A stretch of DNA of 64,000 nt, from the NCBI RefSeq assembly GCF_003315135.1, contig NZ_QNRK01000001.1:7458-71457 (forward strand), written 5' to 3'. Shown here piece by piece: positions 1 through 7,600 of the stretch (its first letter is position 1; each line of letters starts with the position of its first letter). The translations under genes were made by a program, and so were the position numbers. A model generated the notes under the pieces. The model was not told where the DNA came from and ran no database searches. It worked only from the letters and a program-made list of their open reading frames with translations. Source of the stretch: Roseiarcus fermentans. GTDB taxonomy: Bacteria > Pseudomonadota > Alphaproteobacteria > Rhizobiales > Beijerinckiaceae.

Positions 1-1
1 G

Positions 2-103
2 GCGAGGCTCATCGGCTGGCCGAAGGCGGAGCCTTGCGCGAACTGGCAGCCGATCTGGGCGAGTTCGACCGCGTCGGATTCGGTGTCGGCGCCTTCGGAG
101 ATG
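2..103. repeat. 102-bp direct repeat, left copy (fragment of GGDEF-EAL gene 3' end)
   Basis: Bases 2-103 are identical to bases 4094-4195, base for base and in the same orientation. In the right copy these bases encode part of the C-terminus of the minus-strand GGDEF-EAL protein. Base 1 (g) differs from its counterpart 4093 (t), which is a silent change in an alanine codon (GCC against GCA). This hints that homology continues past the window edge at slightly lower identity. The first divergent base on the other side is 104. The two copies bracket the CBASS island. Confidence 0.9.
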
Positions 104-153
104 CGGAGGGGAGGCGCTTTGGACGTCCAGAATTTATGTCGCCGCTTTGAAAT

Positions 154-738
154 TTACGGGATCCACACACCACGACGTCGTGCCGCTTGAATATCGATGC
201 CCGTTGTATTTCGTCGCATTCGTATTAGGGCGTCGCTGACGTTGAAGTAATTAGCAGCGTCGCTGTTCGTTGCACCCGAAGATATTAGATTGACGAGGGC
301 CTCTCTCGGAACCAGAATCGCCCCAGCAAAGCAGATTGCCTCCTGTTCATTTTCCTCGTTGTAGTCGCTCATCATCATAAGTCCGTCAAAAGTGACGAAC
401 ATTTTCGCCGGCTCATGTTTTAATACAATATGACCGATTTCATGCGCTAAAGTATTATTTTGGCGGGATACATCATGTGCGTCATTAAGAATGACGAGGC
501 AGTGTTCGCCTTCGCGCAGAGTTGCGGCGGACCATTCGTCGGGGGCCATGACGGTGAGTTGGCGAAGGTCCTCATGAGAGAGGCCCGGCACCTGTGCTGG
601 GGTCCAGACCACTATCTTGAGATATTCCGCGAGGCGTCGAGGGTCCAATGCCGCTGTCGGCGGAATGCCGAGATCCCGTCGGTATCCCTTGGCTGCATTT
701 TCGCACCATGTCTTAAACCCTCGGCGTAGCCCCGACAT
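154..738 (-). CDS. ImmA/IrrE-type zinc metallopeptidase (CapP-like)
   Basis: The 194-residue protein carries the zinc peptidase motif HEIGH at residues 99-103. A downstream glutamate around residue 133 lies in the EQEA..FA context that usually supplies the third ligand. This is the ImmA/IrrE family, whose members cleave a partner HTH repressor to switch on the genes it controls. It sits 18 bases downstream of the HTH gene on the same strand, so the two are probably co-transcribed, and the pair points away from the CBASS operon. CapH/CapP pairs in other CBASS loci have this layout, CapP being activated by DNA damage signals. This protein is short and I see no obvious C-terminal sensor domain, so the CapP assignment is by context. 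A plain ImmA-repressor pair is the alternative. Confidence 0.75.
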   Translation of the reverse strand: MSGLRRGFKTWCENAAKGYRRDLGIPPTAALDPRRLAEYLKIVVWTPAQVPGLSHEDLRQLTVMAPDEWSAATLREGEHCLVILNDAHDVSRQNNTLAHEIGHIVLKHEPAKMFVTFDGLMMMSDYNEENEQEAICFAGAILVPREALVNLISSGATNSDAANYFNVSDALIRMRRNTTGIDIQAARRRGVWIP

Positions 739-756
739 ACGCAGTTCTCTCTGTGC

Positions 757-1077
757 TCAGCGGCCCGGCCAGTTCGCTTGCGCGGCAAGAATCATGTTTG
801 CCAGTGACATGGCGGTTTCCTGAGTCACTGTTTTATCTCGTCGAAAGTGAACCTGCGGAACTCCGTTGTCCAGCGCCTTGAGGCGCGGCTCGTCTGTAAG
901 ACCTAACCACAGCGTAATTTTCTGATAATTCTCCAAGTCGGGATGAAAGCCGCGCTCAACTCGTGATAGCGTTGCGTGACTGATTCCGATTTCTCTGGCG
1001 ACCTCGCGAACTCCTCGCGTGCCACGCTTTTCCAGGACCTGGCGGCCAAGGTTTCCTAACAGCGACATGACGTGCAC
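757..1077 (-). CDS. XRE-family HTH repressor (CapH-like)
   Basis: The 106-residue protein has a helix-turn-helix near residues 23-43 (REVAREIGISHATLSRVERG) and a C-terminal tail likely to serve dimerisation. It starts with ATG at 1077 behind a strong AAGGGAGG ribosome site. The gene is divergent from the CD-NTase and shares a 156-bp control region with it, and the peptidase gene follows. By analogy with CapH it probably represses the CBASS operon and itself until the peptidase cuts it. That role is inferred from arrangement; the DNA-binding fold is clear. Confidence 0.75.
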   Translation of the reverse strand: MHVMSLLGNLGRQVLEKRGTRGVREVAREIGISHATLSRVERGFHPDLENYQKITLWLGLTDEPRLKALDNGVPQVHFRRDKTVTQETAMSLANMILAAQANWPGR

Positions 1078-1099
1078 GCCTCCCTTGGATCACAAGTAA

Positions 1100-1136
1100 C
1101 GCACTGGTTGACATGTGCGCCAACTCGTCGCACAGT
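1100..1136 (+). promoter_or_regulatory. Divergent CBASS control region with possible operator
   Basis: A perfect -35 hexamer TTGACA (1108-1113) sits inside an inverted repeat CGCAC-N10-GTGCG (1100-1104 and 1115-1119). Seventeen bases later there is a weak -10, CACAGT (1131-1136). The inverted repeat straddling the -35 box is a natural binding site for the adjacent HTH repressor. The -10 match is poor, so the promoter call is tentative. Confidence 0.35.
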
Positions 1137-1233
1137 GTCTTACGAATGAACCAGATTCGCACGGGCGGGATAGACCGTCAAGCAATCGTCAAGAGCGTGC
1201 GTCGTTGCGGCGCAGGCTCCCCGCTCAACCCCA

Positions 1234-2442
1234 ATGGAGCCGGCAATGTACGTCGACCGCCGGGCAATCGCCCGTAATGCTGAGGTAGCCAGTGTGCTCG
1301 AGCGTATGTGCCAAATCCTGGAGCCGCGCGAATCACAGCAGGAATTACTTAAGACGAGGTATGAAGCAGTCGGCAATTGGCTCGCTTCTGCAGATGATCA
1401 CGAGCTTAATTCGTTATCAATATATTTGCACGGGTCGGTCGCGTTAGGAACGATGATTCGTCCTATTGTCGGAGGAGAGATTGACGTCGACCTAGTGGCA
1501 TTCGCGTCAATAGTAACGCCGACAACGTCGCCTGCCTTGTTCAAGCGAAAGATTGGTGATCGCCTTAGAGCTAACGGTACCTATGCAAAGCTTTTGGTAG
1601 AGAAACAGCGGTGCTGGCGGCTGGACTACGCTGGAGAGTTTCACCTCGACATCACGCCTTCGATTCCGAACCCCTCGTGCGCACTGCGCGGCGAATTGGT
1701 ACCCGATAAAGCGCTCAAGCTCTGGAAACCGACCAACCCCCGCAGCTACAAACTACAGTTCCTTAGGCGCGCTGCGTTGGTTCCCCGAATTCGCGGCAAG
1801 GCGGCTCTCGGCGAGGACAGCCGCTACCGCGCAGACGGCTTTGAGGCGTACCCCAGACCAAGAACGTTTAAAGGCGTCCTGCCGAGGTGTGTTCAGATTC
1901 TGAAGCGTCATCGCGACCGCTACTTCAGCAATCTCGGACGTGACAGTGGGCTCGCACCGATCTCAGTAGTCCTCACAACGCTCGCGGCCTGGAGCTACGA
2001 GCACTGTGTTACGACGGAGACGTACGACGACGAACTGGAGCTCCTTTACGACGTCGTGCGGCACATGCCGGACTTCATTGATACTCGACTGGCTCAGGGA
2101 GGGAGATTGTGGTTTGTATGGAACGAAACGACGAGCGGCGAGAATTTTGCCGAGAAGTGGAACGCAGAACCGGCCCGCGCTCAAGCATTTTTTGAATGGC
2201 ACAGACGGGCGCTCGCTGACATCGAGCAACTTTCGGAAGTTGAGGGCATAGATACATTAATCAAGAGCCTTGGGAATGCCTTCGGTGATGAACAGGCAAG
2301 AAATGTATTAGCTCACATGACGCGCGAGATTTCCGCTGCTCGCCAGAATCAGTCACTGTTCGCAGCGCCTGTGATCGGCCTCTCGACGGTCGCGGTACCG
2401 TCGTCAACTGCGGTTCGCTCGAACACATTTTTCGGCAATTAG
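1234..2442 (+). CDS. CBASS CD-NTase (cGAS/DncV-like nucleotidyltransferase)
   Basis: The 402-residue nucleotidyltransferase is expected to make a cyclic oligonucleotide second messenger on phage infection. The active site is visible: H-G-S at residues 66-68, the metal-binding aspartates D84 and D86 in EIDVD, and a third aspartate D139 in FHLDI. It is the first gene of a three-gene operon with the E2-like protein and the patatin effector. ATG at 1246 (Met5) has GGAG six bases upstream and may be the true start, since the ATG at 1234 lacks a clear ribosome site. The C-terminus ends NTFFGN, a short tail with a penultimate glycine that could be the conjugation point for the E2. The nucleotide product cannot be predicted from what I see. 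Confidence 0.88.
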   Translation: MEPAMYVDRRAIARNAEVASVLERMCQILEPRESQQELLKTRYEAVGNWLASADDHELNSLSIYLHGSVALGTMIRPIVGGEIDVDLVAFASIVTPTTSPALFKRKIGDRLRANGTYAKLLVEKQRCWRLDYAGEFHLDITPSIPNPSCALRGELVPDKALKLWKPTNPRSYKLQFLRRAALVPRIRGKAALGEDSRYRADGFEAYPRPRTFKGVLPRCVQILKRHRDRYFSNLGRDSGLAPISVVLTTLAAWSYEHCVTTETYDDELELLYDVVRHMPDFIDTRLAQGGRLWFVWNETTSGENFAEKWNAEPARAQAFFEWHRRALADIEQLSEVEGIDTLIKSLGNAFGDEQARNVLAHMTREISAARQNQSLFAAPVIGLSTVAVPSSTAVRSNTFFGN

Positions 2443-2451
2443 GAGGCGCGC

Positions 2452-2982
2452 ATGAGACCAGGAATTGCGCGCGCTCTCACCGCTTCGCAGCAGTTTCTGA
2501 ACCTTCGCGGAAACCCAATTTGCGCCGGTCAGGGAACGCTTCGCGCCGGCGCGCTACAATGGTGTTTTCGTACCTCGCCGTCTTCGCTTAGCCGCTCCTA
2601 CGATGCCCGCTTGGAATTCCGGCAGGGCAGCGCTCCTGAGACATTTATTGACGCACCTGATCTGGTCGTGCTCGCCAACGGCAGGGTGCTGCCACACGTC
2701 TACTCGCAAATGCCGACACGTCTCTGCTTGTATTTGCCGCGGGCGTTCGAGTGGCAGCCCTGGTTGCGGCTCGATCAAACGATTGTTCCTTGGACCGCGC
2801 TGTGGCTCTACTTTTTCGAAGAGTGGCTGGCGACGAACGAGTGGAAGGGCGGCGGCGAGCACCCGAGACCTCGGGGCGGCGGGCGGCGAAGGGATCAGGG
2901 AATACGCAAGACCGAGATTGCCGACGACACTCCTACGAGTGAGGCGCCGGCCAGACGAGCGGGGGCGGGCGATGGCTTCTAA
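2452..2982 (+). CDS. CBASS E2-like conjugating protein (type II-short Cap2-like)
   Basis: The 176-residue protein has the signature of the E2-only component of type II-short CBASS. Cys92 in RLCLY is the likely catalytic cysteine, followed by the TIVPWTALWLYFFEEW block (110-125) and GGGEHP at 133-138. In such systems an E2 without E1 or deubiquitinase modifies the CD-NTase through its C-terminus and so primes it. The start ATG follows AGGAGG (2441-2446), which overlaps the stop of the CD-NTase gene, so translation is coupled. Residues 139-176 form an Arg/Gly-rich, probably disordered tail. The last 11 bases overlap the patatin gene. The family call rests on motif memory and context. Confidence 0.75.
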   Translation: MRPGIARALTASQQFLNLRGNPICAGQGTLRAGALQWCFRTSPSSLSRSYDARLEFRQGSAPETFIDAPDLVVLANGRVLPHVYSQMPTRLCLYLPRAFEWQPWLRLDQTIVPWTALWLYFFEEWLATNEWKGGGEHPRPRGGGRRRDQGIRKTEIADDTPTSEAPARRAGAGDGF

Positions 2983-4021
2983 AATAACCGACGCTCGACC
3001 GACCTATCGAATTCTATCGATTGACGGCGGCGGAATCCGGGGCGTCTTTCCCGCTGCTTTTCTGGCACGGATCGAGGAACACCTTAAGCGGCCGATTGGC
3101 TCCTACTTTGACCTGATCGCGGGCACTTCTACCGGCGGCATTATTGCGATCGGATTGGGCCTCGGCCTGCCCGCTCGCGAGTTGCTACGACTCTACGAAG
3201 AAAAAGGTCCAGCAATTTTCGCTCAGGACGCCGACGCGGTCGAGAACTGGTTTCGACGGCGGTGGCTTAACCTGATGCATTGGTTCACGACTAAGCACTC
3301 TTCGGAACCTCTGAAAGTCGCGCTCACCGAGGTATTAGGCGAAAAGCGCTTGGGTGAAAGCCGAACAAGATTAGTGATCCCGGCCTGGCACCCGGTTTTG
3401 GAGCGGGTTTATATCTACAAAACTGCCCATCATTTGCGCTTGGAAACGGATTATAAACAGCCCGCGCTAGACGCAGCAATGGCGACTGCGGCGGCGCCGA
3501 CGTTTCTTGCGCCCTACGTGACAAGCGATTCTGTCGAACTTGTTGACGGTGGGGTCTGGGCAAACAATCCCGTCGGAGTTGCAGCGATCGAAGCTGTCGG
3601 CCTGTTGAAATGGCCTGCCGACCGAATCAAGATTCTCAGTATCGGCACCACCTATGATGTGCAGGCAGTTCCTCGATTCAGAGGCAAGATGCCAATGGCC
3701 TTGCGGGTTTCCCGATTGTTCATGGCGGGCCAATCACACAGCGCACTGGGTACCGCGAAGATTATCACGGGTAGCGACCACACTCGCAAGGCAATTTGGC
3801 GCATAGATCAAGCTGCTCCGGAGGGACGTTACACTCTCGACAACACCAGCCGCATCGCAGAGATGAAAAGTCGCGCACGAGCTGAAGCACGCGAGCAATT
3901 GTCGGAGCTTCGCGAACACTTTTTTTCTTCGCCGGCCGAAAAGTTCATCCCATTCCACAGGCTGGAACAAGAAGACATGAGTTTAGCACCACTTGAATTC
4001 GCGGAGTCGAACCGGGAGTGA
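2972..4021 (+). CDS. Patatin-like phospholipase, CBASS effector (CapV-like)
   Basis: The 349-residue patatin-fold lipase is expected to degrade membrane phospholipids and kill the infected cell when bound by the CD-NTase product. The oxyanion loop DGGGIRG is at 18-24, the nucleophile Ser53 lies in GTSTG, and the catalytic Asp192 in VDGGVW. The ATG at 2972 overlaps the E2 gene by 11 bases and is preceded by a G-rich ribosome site. The open frame extends upstream to 2603, but that part only shadows the E2 gene. It is the last gene of the operon and converges on the GGDEF-EAL gene. No transmembrane segment is evident. Confidence 0.9.
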   Translation: MASKITDARPTYRILSIDGGGIRGVFPAAFLARIEEHLKRPIGSYFDLIAGTSTGGIIAIGLGLGLPARELLRLYEEKGPAIFAQDADAVENWFRRRWLNLMHWFTTKHSSEPLKVALTEVLGEKRLGESRTRLVIPAWHPVLERVYIYKTAHHLRLETDYKQPALDAAMATAAAPTFLAPYVTSDSVELVDGGVWANNPVGVAAIEAVGLLKWPADRIKILSIGTTYDVQAVPRFRGKMPMALRVSRLFMAGQSHSALGTAKIITGSDHTRKAIWRIDQAAPEGRYTLDNTSRIAEMKSRARAEAREQLSELREHFFSSPAEKFIPFHRLEQEDMSLAPLEFAESNRE

Positions 4022-4056
4022 TCAGTTGCACCCGGTACCGTCTGCCCGCCCCGGCC

Positions 4057-6993
4057 TCACCCCGGCTCGGCGCCCATCAGCTTCCGCGCTGCTGCGAGGC
4101 TCATCGGCTGGCCGAAGGCGGAGCCTTGCGCGAACTGGCAGCCGATCTGGGCGAGTTCGACCGCGTCGGATTCGGTGTCGGCGCCTTCGGAGATGACGTC
4201 CATGCCCATCTCCTGCGCCATGGCGACGATCGAGCGCAGGATCGGCGAGCGCTGGCCGAAGGCGTTGGGGCGCACGAGCGAGGCGTCGACGCGCATCGCG
4301 TCGAACCGGTATTGCGGCAGATGGCCGAGCGAGGTGTAGCCGGCGCCGAAGCGGTCGAGCATCAGGGCCGCGCCGATCTCGCGCACCCGCCGCAACAGGA
4401 CGGCCGCGTATTCAGGGTTCTCCATCACCAGGTTTTCCGCGACCGCGACCTTCAGCGAGCCGCGCTGGACGAAATGGCGCGTGAGCGCGGCGCGGACGTC
4501 GGTCAGGAGGTCGTGACCGAGCATCTGCTGCGACGACGCGGCGACGGTGGCGAAGATCGGCGGGTTGACCTCGAGCGCCTTCTGCCAGGCGGCGAGCTCG
4601 CGCGCGCTCGCCTCGAGGACGAAGGCGCCGATGTCGATCGCGGCCCCGGTCGTTTCCGCCGCCGGCCCGAACTCGCTCTCGTCGAGAACCCCGAGTTTCG
4701 GATGGCGCCAGCGCGCCAGCGCCTGGAACCCGGCGACCGTCCTGTCCTCGAGGCGAACGATCGGCCGGAACAGCACCATGATCTCGTCGCGCTCGAGCGC
4801 GTGACGGATGTCGGCCTCGAGCGTCTGCCGATCCGAGCGGCGGGAACGCATGATCGGGGTGAACAGCTCGACCCGGTCGCCGCCCGCCTTCTTGGCGTTG
4901 GCGAGTGCGAGCTGCGCGTCGGCCAGCAGGTCGCCGCCCTTGGCGTGGAGCTTCGGGTCGTAGACGCAGGCGCCGATCGACACCGTCAGCGCGATCTCCC
5001 GTTCGCCGAAGCTGATCGGGGCCGCGAGCGCCGCCCTCAGGGCGTCGAGCCGGGCCGGCAGGTCCGCCCGCGGCGGATCGGAGAGGATGATCACGCCGAA
5101 CTGATCGCCGGCGAGGCGGGCGAGCGTATCGCCGGGCTTGAGGTCGCGGGCGACCCGGCGGGCGATCGCGAGCAGCGTCGAGTCGCCCATCGACAGGCCG
5201 TAGGAGTCGTTGACCCGCTTGAAATCGTCGATGTCGATGACGAGCGTCACCGGCTCGGCGGCCGCGGGCTTCTGCGCCAGATGGATCGCGGCCTCGAGCC
5301 GGTCCTGGAACAGCTCGCGGTTGGGCAGGCCGGTCAGGTTGTCGTGGACGGCGTCGTGGAGCATGCGCTCCTCGGCGGATTTGAGTTCGGTGACGTCGGC
5401 CAGCGAACCGACCACGCGAACCACCTCGCCGTCGGCGCTCACCACCGGCCGCGCCTTCAGCATGTACCAGAAGTAGTGGCCGTCGGCGCCGCGAAGCCTC
5501 AGCTCGTGGTTGATGCGGCCGGACCGCTGATGCAGGAGCCCGTCGAGCGCCAGCGAGTAGCGGTCGCGGTCGAGCGGGTGCAGCACGTCGAGCCAGCCCG
5601 CGGCGGACCCTTCGAGCGCGCCGCGCTTGAGGCCGAGCTGGCTCTCGAGCGCCTCCCCGCCGCTGATCTCGTCATTGACGACGTTCCAGTCGAAGATCGC
5701 TTCGCCCGAGCCGGCCATGGCGAGCGAGCGGCGCTCGGCGTCGGCGCCGCGGTCGCCGCCGCCGCGCGCCCCCGAAAAGGCGAACTGCATCACGGTGAAG
5801 CCGATCAGCATCACGATCAGAACCAGCCCGCCGACGAGGCCGGGGGCGGCGAGATCGCTGGTCAGGTAGCCGAGCGCGGCGGCGCCGGCGGCGACCACCC
5901 AGACCGCGAGCAGGTACCAGGTCGGGATCAGCATCACCGCGCGGTCCGATCCGCGCGCCGCCAGACTGAGGATCAGCAGCAGCCCGACGCCCGCGACCGT
6001 CGCGATCGAGATGCGCGCGACGCCGGCGGCGACCGGCGCGTTGAACACCGAGAGCGCGACCACCGCCGCCATCACCAGAAGCCACGCCAGCGCGAAATGC
6101 ATGTAGCGCACGTGCCAGCGGCGCAGGTTCAGATAGGCGAACAGGAACACGATCAGGGTCGCCGCGAGGGTCGCCTCGACGCCGGCGCGCCAGATCCGCT
6201 CCGAGGCGTCCTCGAGGCCGAACATCTTTCGCCAGAAGCCGAAGTCGATGCAGACATAGACGAACACCGCCCAGGCGAGCGCCGCCGCGGCGGGAAAGAT
6301 CATCGCGCCGCGCACGACGAACACGATCGTCAGGAACAGGGCGAGCAGTCCCGCGATGCCGATCAGAATGCCTTCGTACAGCGTCAGGCTGGTCGACTTG
6401 TCCTTGTACGCCTCCGGCTCCCACAGATAGAGCTGCGGCAGCGACGGCGAGCGCAACTCGGCCACGTAGGTCACGGTGGTTCCCGGATCGAGCGTCAGGC
6501 GGAACACGTCCGCCCGCGCGTTGTCCTCGCGCTCCGGCGCCTGGCCCTGGCTGGCCGTGATGGTGGTGATGCGCGAGGAGCCGAGGTCCGGCCACACCAC
6601 GCCCGAGCCGACCAGCCGGAAGTGCGGCGCGACGATCAGGCGGGTCAGCTGCTCGTCGGAATCGTTGGTCAGCGCGAACACGATCCAAGCCGGCTGCGCG
6701 CCGGCTTCGAGCGCGCTGACCTCGATGCGCCGGACGATGCCGTCCGCGCCCGGCGCCGTCGACACCTGGATGCGGTCGCCCTGGGCGCTGTAATGCTCGA
6801 CCGCGCGGGTGAGGTCGATCGCGTCCGAGTCGGCCGTCACCCGCACCGACTGGACCGCGGACGCCGGTTGGCAGACTGCGAGAACGAGCGCGAGCAGGAG
6901 CATGAGCCGGGTTGCGGCGGCGGCGAAGCGCCAGGCCGCCCTGCGGCCGGAGGGTGCGGTTCGGGAGAACCTCGGAAGCGCGCGTACGGACAA
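4057..6993 (-). CDS. Membrane 7TMR-DISM/PAS/GGDEF/EAL protein, both domains degenerate
   Basis: The 978-residue sensor has a signal peptide (about 1-46), a periplasmic DISM-type domain, about seven transmembrane helices (roughly 200-410), a PAS domain, then GGDEF and EAL domains. The GGDEF signature reads AGDQF (628-632) and the EAL signature reads QAL (757-759). The usual DDFGTGYSS stretch is DRFGAGYTS. Loss of these metal-binding residues suggests it neither makes nor breaks c-di-GMP, and may bind it or act through partners. The start is TTG at 6993, one base after the stop of the upstream GNAT gene. The next ATG (6903) would remove the basic n-region of the signal peptide. It is the last gene of an operon with thrC. 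Confidence 0.85.
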   Translation of the reverse strand: MSVRALPRFSRTAPSGRRAAWRFAAAATRLMLLLALVLAVCQPASAVQSVRVTADSDAIDLTRAVEHYSAQGDRIQVSTAPGADGIVRRIEVSALEAGAQPAWIVFALTNDSDEQLTRLIVAPHFRLVGSGVVWPDLGSSRITTITASQGQAPEREDNARADVFRLTLDPGTTVTYVAELRSPSLPQLYLWEPEAYKDKSTSLTLYEGILIGIAGLLALFLTIVFVVRGAMIFPAAAALAWAVFVYVCIDFGFWRKMFGLEDASERIWRAGVEATLAATLIVFLFAYLNLRRWHVRYMHFALAWLLVMAAVVALSVFNAPVAAGVARISIATVAGVGLLLILSLAARGSDRAVMLIPTWYLLAVWVVAAGAAALGYLTSDLAAPGLVGGLVLIVMLIGFTVMQFAFSGARGGGDRGADAERRSLAMAGSGEAIFDWNVVNDEISGGEALESQLGLKRGALEGSAAGWLDVLHPLDRDRYSLALDGLLHQRSGRINHELRLRGADGHYFWYMLKARPVVSADGEVVRVVGSLADVTELKSAEERMLHDAVHDNLTGLPNRELFQDRLEAAIHLAQKPAAAEPVTLVIDIDDFKRVNDSYGLSMGDSTLLAIARRVARDLKPGDTLARLAGDQFGVIILSDPPRADLPARLDALRAALAAPISFGEREIALTVSIGACVYDPKLHAKGGDLLADAQLALANAKKAGGDRVELFTPIMRSRRSDRQTLEADIRHALERDEIMVLFRPIVRLEDRTVAGFQALARWRHPKLGVLDESEFGPAAETTGAAIDIGAFVLEASARELAAWQKALEVNPPIFATVAASSQQMLGHDLLTDVRAALTRHFVQRGSLKVAVAENLVMENPEYAAVLLRRVREIGAALMLDRFGAGYTSLGHLPQYRFDAMRVDASLVRPNAFGQRSPILRSIVAMAQEMGMDVISEGADTESDAVELAQIGCQFAQGSAFGQPMSLAAARKLMGAEPG
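4094..4195. repeat. 102-bp direct repeat, right copy (inside GGDEF-EAL gene)
   Basis: This copy is identical to bases 2-103 and lies within the intact 3' end of the minus-strand GGDEF-EAL gene. After it the gene continues 37 bases further to its stop codon at 4057-4059. The insertion therefore left the gene with a complete C-terminus. Confidence 0.9.
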
Positions 6994-6994
6994 A

Positions 6995-7600
6995 TCAGGG
7001 CGCCGTCGTCAGCGTTCGCGCATCGCCATCGAGGAGACCGAACAGGACGTGGTCCCGCCAGGCGCCGTCGATCCTGAGATAGCCGCGCGCATAGCCCTCC
7101 CGCTCGAAGCCGTTGCGCCGCAGGAGCGCGATCGATGGCGCATTGTCGGGAATGCAGGCCGCCTCGACCCGATGCAGGCGCAGCCGGACAAAGGCGAATT
7201 CGACCGTCGCGGCGACGGCGCGGGTCATGCGGCCCTTGCCCGCGTGAGCCGCGCCCATCCAGTAGCCGAGCGTGCCGGTCTGCGAGACGCCGCGGCGCAG
7301 GCCGCCGAGGGTCACGCCGCCGAGAAGCTGTTCCGACGTCTGATCGAAGATGAGGAAGGGGTAGGCCTCGTCGCGGGCGATATCCTCCTCCTGACGTCTG
7401 AGGCGCCGCCGAAAAGCCGCCTGCGTCAGGTCGTCGTCCGGCCAGGTCGGCTCCCAGGGCTCGAGGAAGGCCCGGCTCGCCGTCCTGAGCTGCGACCAGG
7501 ACGGGTAGTCCGCCGGCGTCGCCGGACGGAGATACAGTCCGTCGCCGCGCAGCAGCGGTTCGGGATTGACCGTGCGCGTCAGGCCGAAAAGCGCCATCAC
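6995..7600 (-). CDS. GNAT N-acetyltransferase, RimJ/RimL type
   Basis: The 201-residue GNAT-fold enzyme most resembles RimJ-type protein N-terminal acetyltransferases: an N-terminal LYLRPATPADY strand, a GYWMG segment and a late LLRRNGFEREGYARGYLRI block that forms the acetyl-CoA side. The start ATG overlaps the stop of the M16 peptidase gene by four bases (7597-7600), so the genes are translationally coupled. The substrate is unknown; ribosomal protein S5 or another protein N-terminus is possible from the family. Confidence 0.8.
   Translation of the reverse strand: MMALFGLTRTVNPEPLLRGDGLYLRPATPADYPSWSQLRTASRAFLEPWEPTWPDDDLTQAAFRRRLRRQEEDIARDEAYPFLIFDQTSEQLLGGVTLGGLRRGVSQTGTLGYWMGAAHAGKGRMTRAVAATVEFAFVRLRLHRVEAACIPDNAPSIALLRRNGFEREGYARGYLRIDGAWRDHVLFGLLDGDARTLTTAP

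Larger units (their letters stand above)
104..4093. mobile_element. CBASS defence island between direct repeats
   Basis: This roughly 4-kb segment lies between the two 102-bp repeats and holds five genes: a peptidase, an HTH regulator, a CD-NTase, an E2-like protein and a patatin. Its base composition is clearly more AT-rich than the flanking genes, with many AT-ending codons, which suggests acquisition from elsewhere. No integrase or transposase is visible inside it. The exact right junction lies between the patatin stop (4021) and 4093. Repeat and composition are seen directly; the mobile status is inferred. Confidence 0.65.

Noticed and set aside
1234-2442. Reading the CD-NTase as an MNT-type antitoxin like those at 30139 and 31278
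   Set aside because: It is 402 residues with the full CD-NTase triad and lies with an E2-like and a patatin gene rather than a HEPN gene.
154-4021. CBASS type III (HORMA and TRIP13)
   Set aside because: No HORMA-like or AAA+ TRIP13-like gene is present; only an E2-like accessory is seen.
4018-7077. A 1019-codon open frame on the plus strand
   Set aside because: It lies antisense to the GGDEF-EAL gene, is rich in Arg/Asp/His/Glu repeats and has no domain; it is the usual GC-rich antisense artefact.
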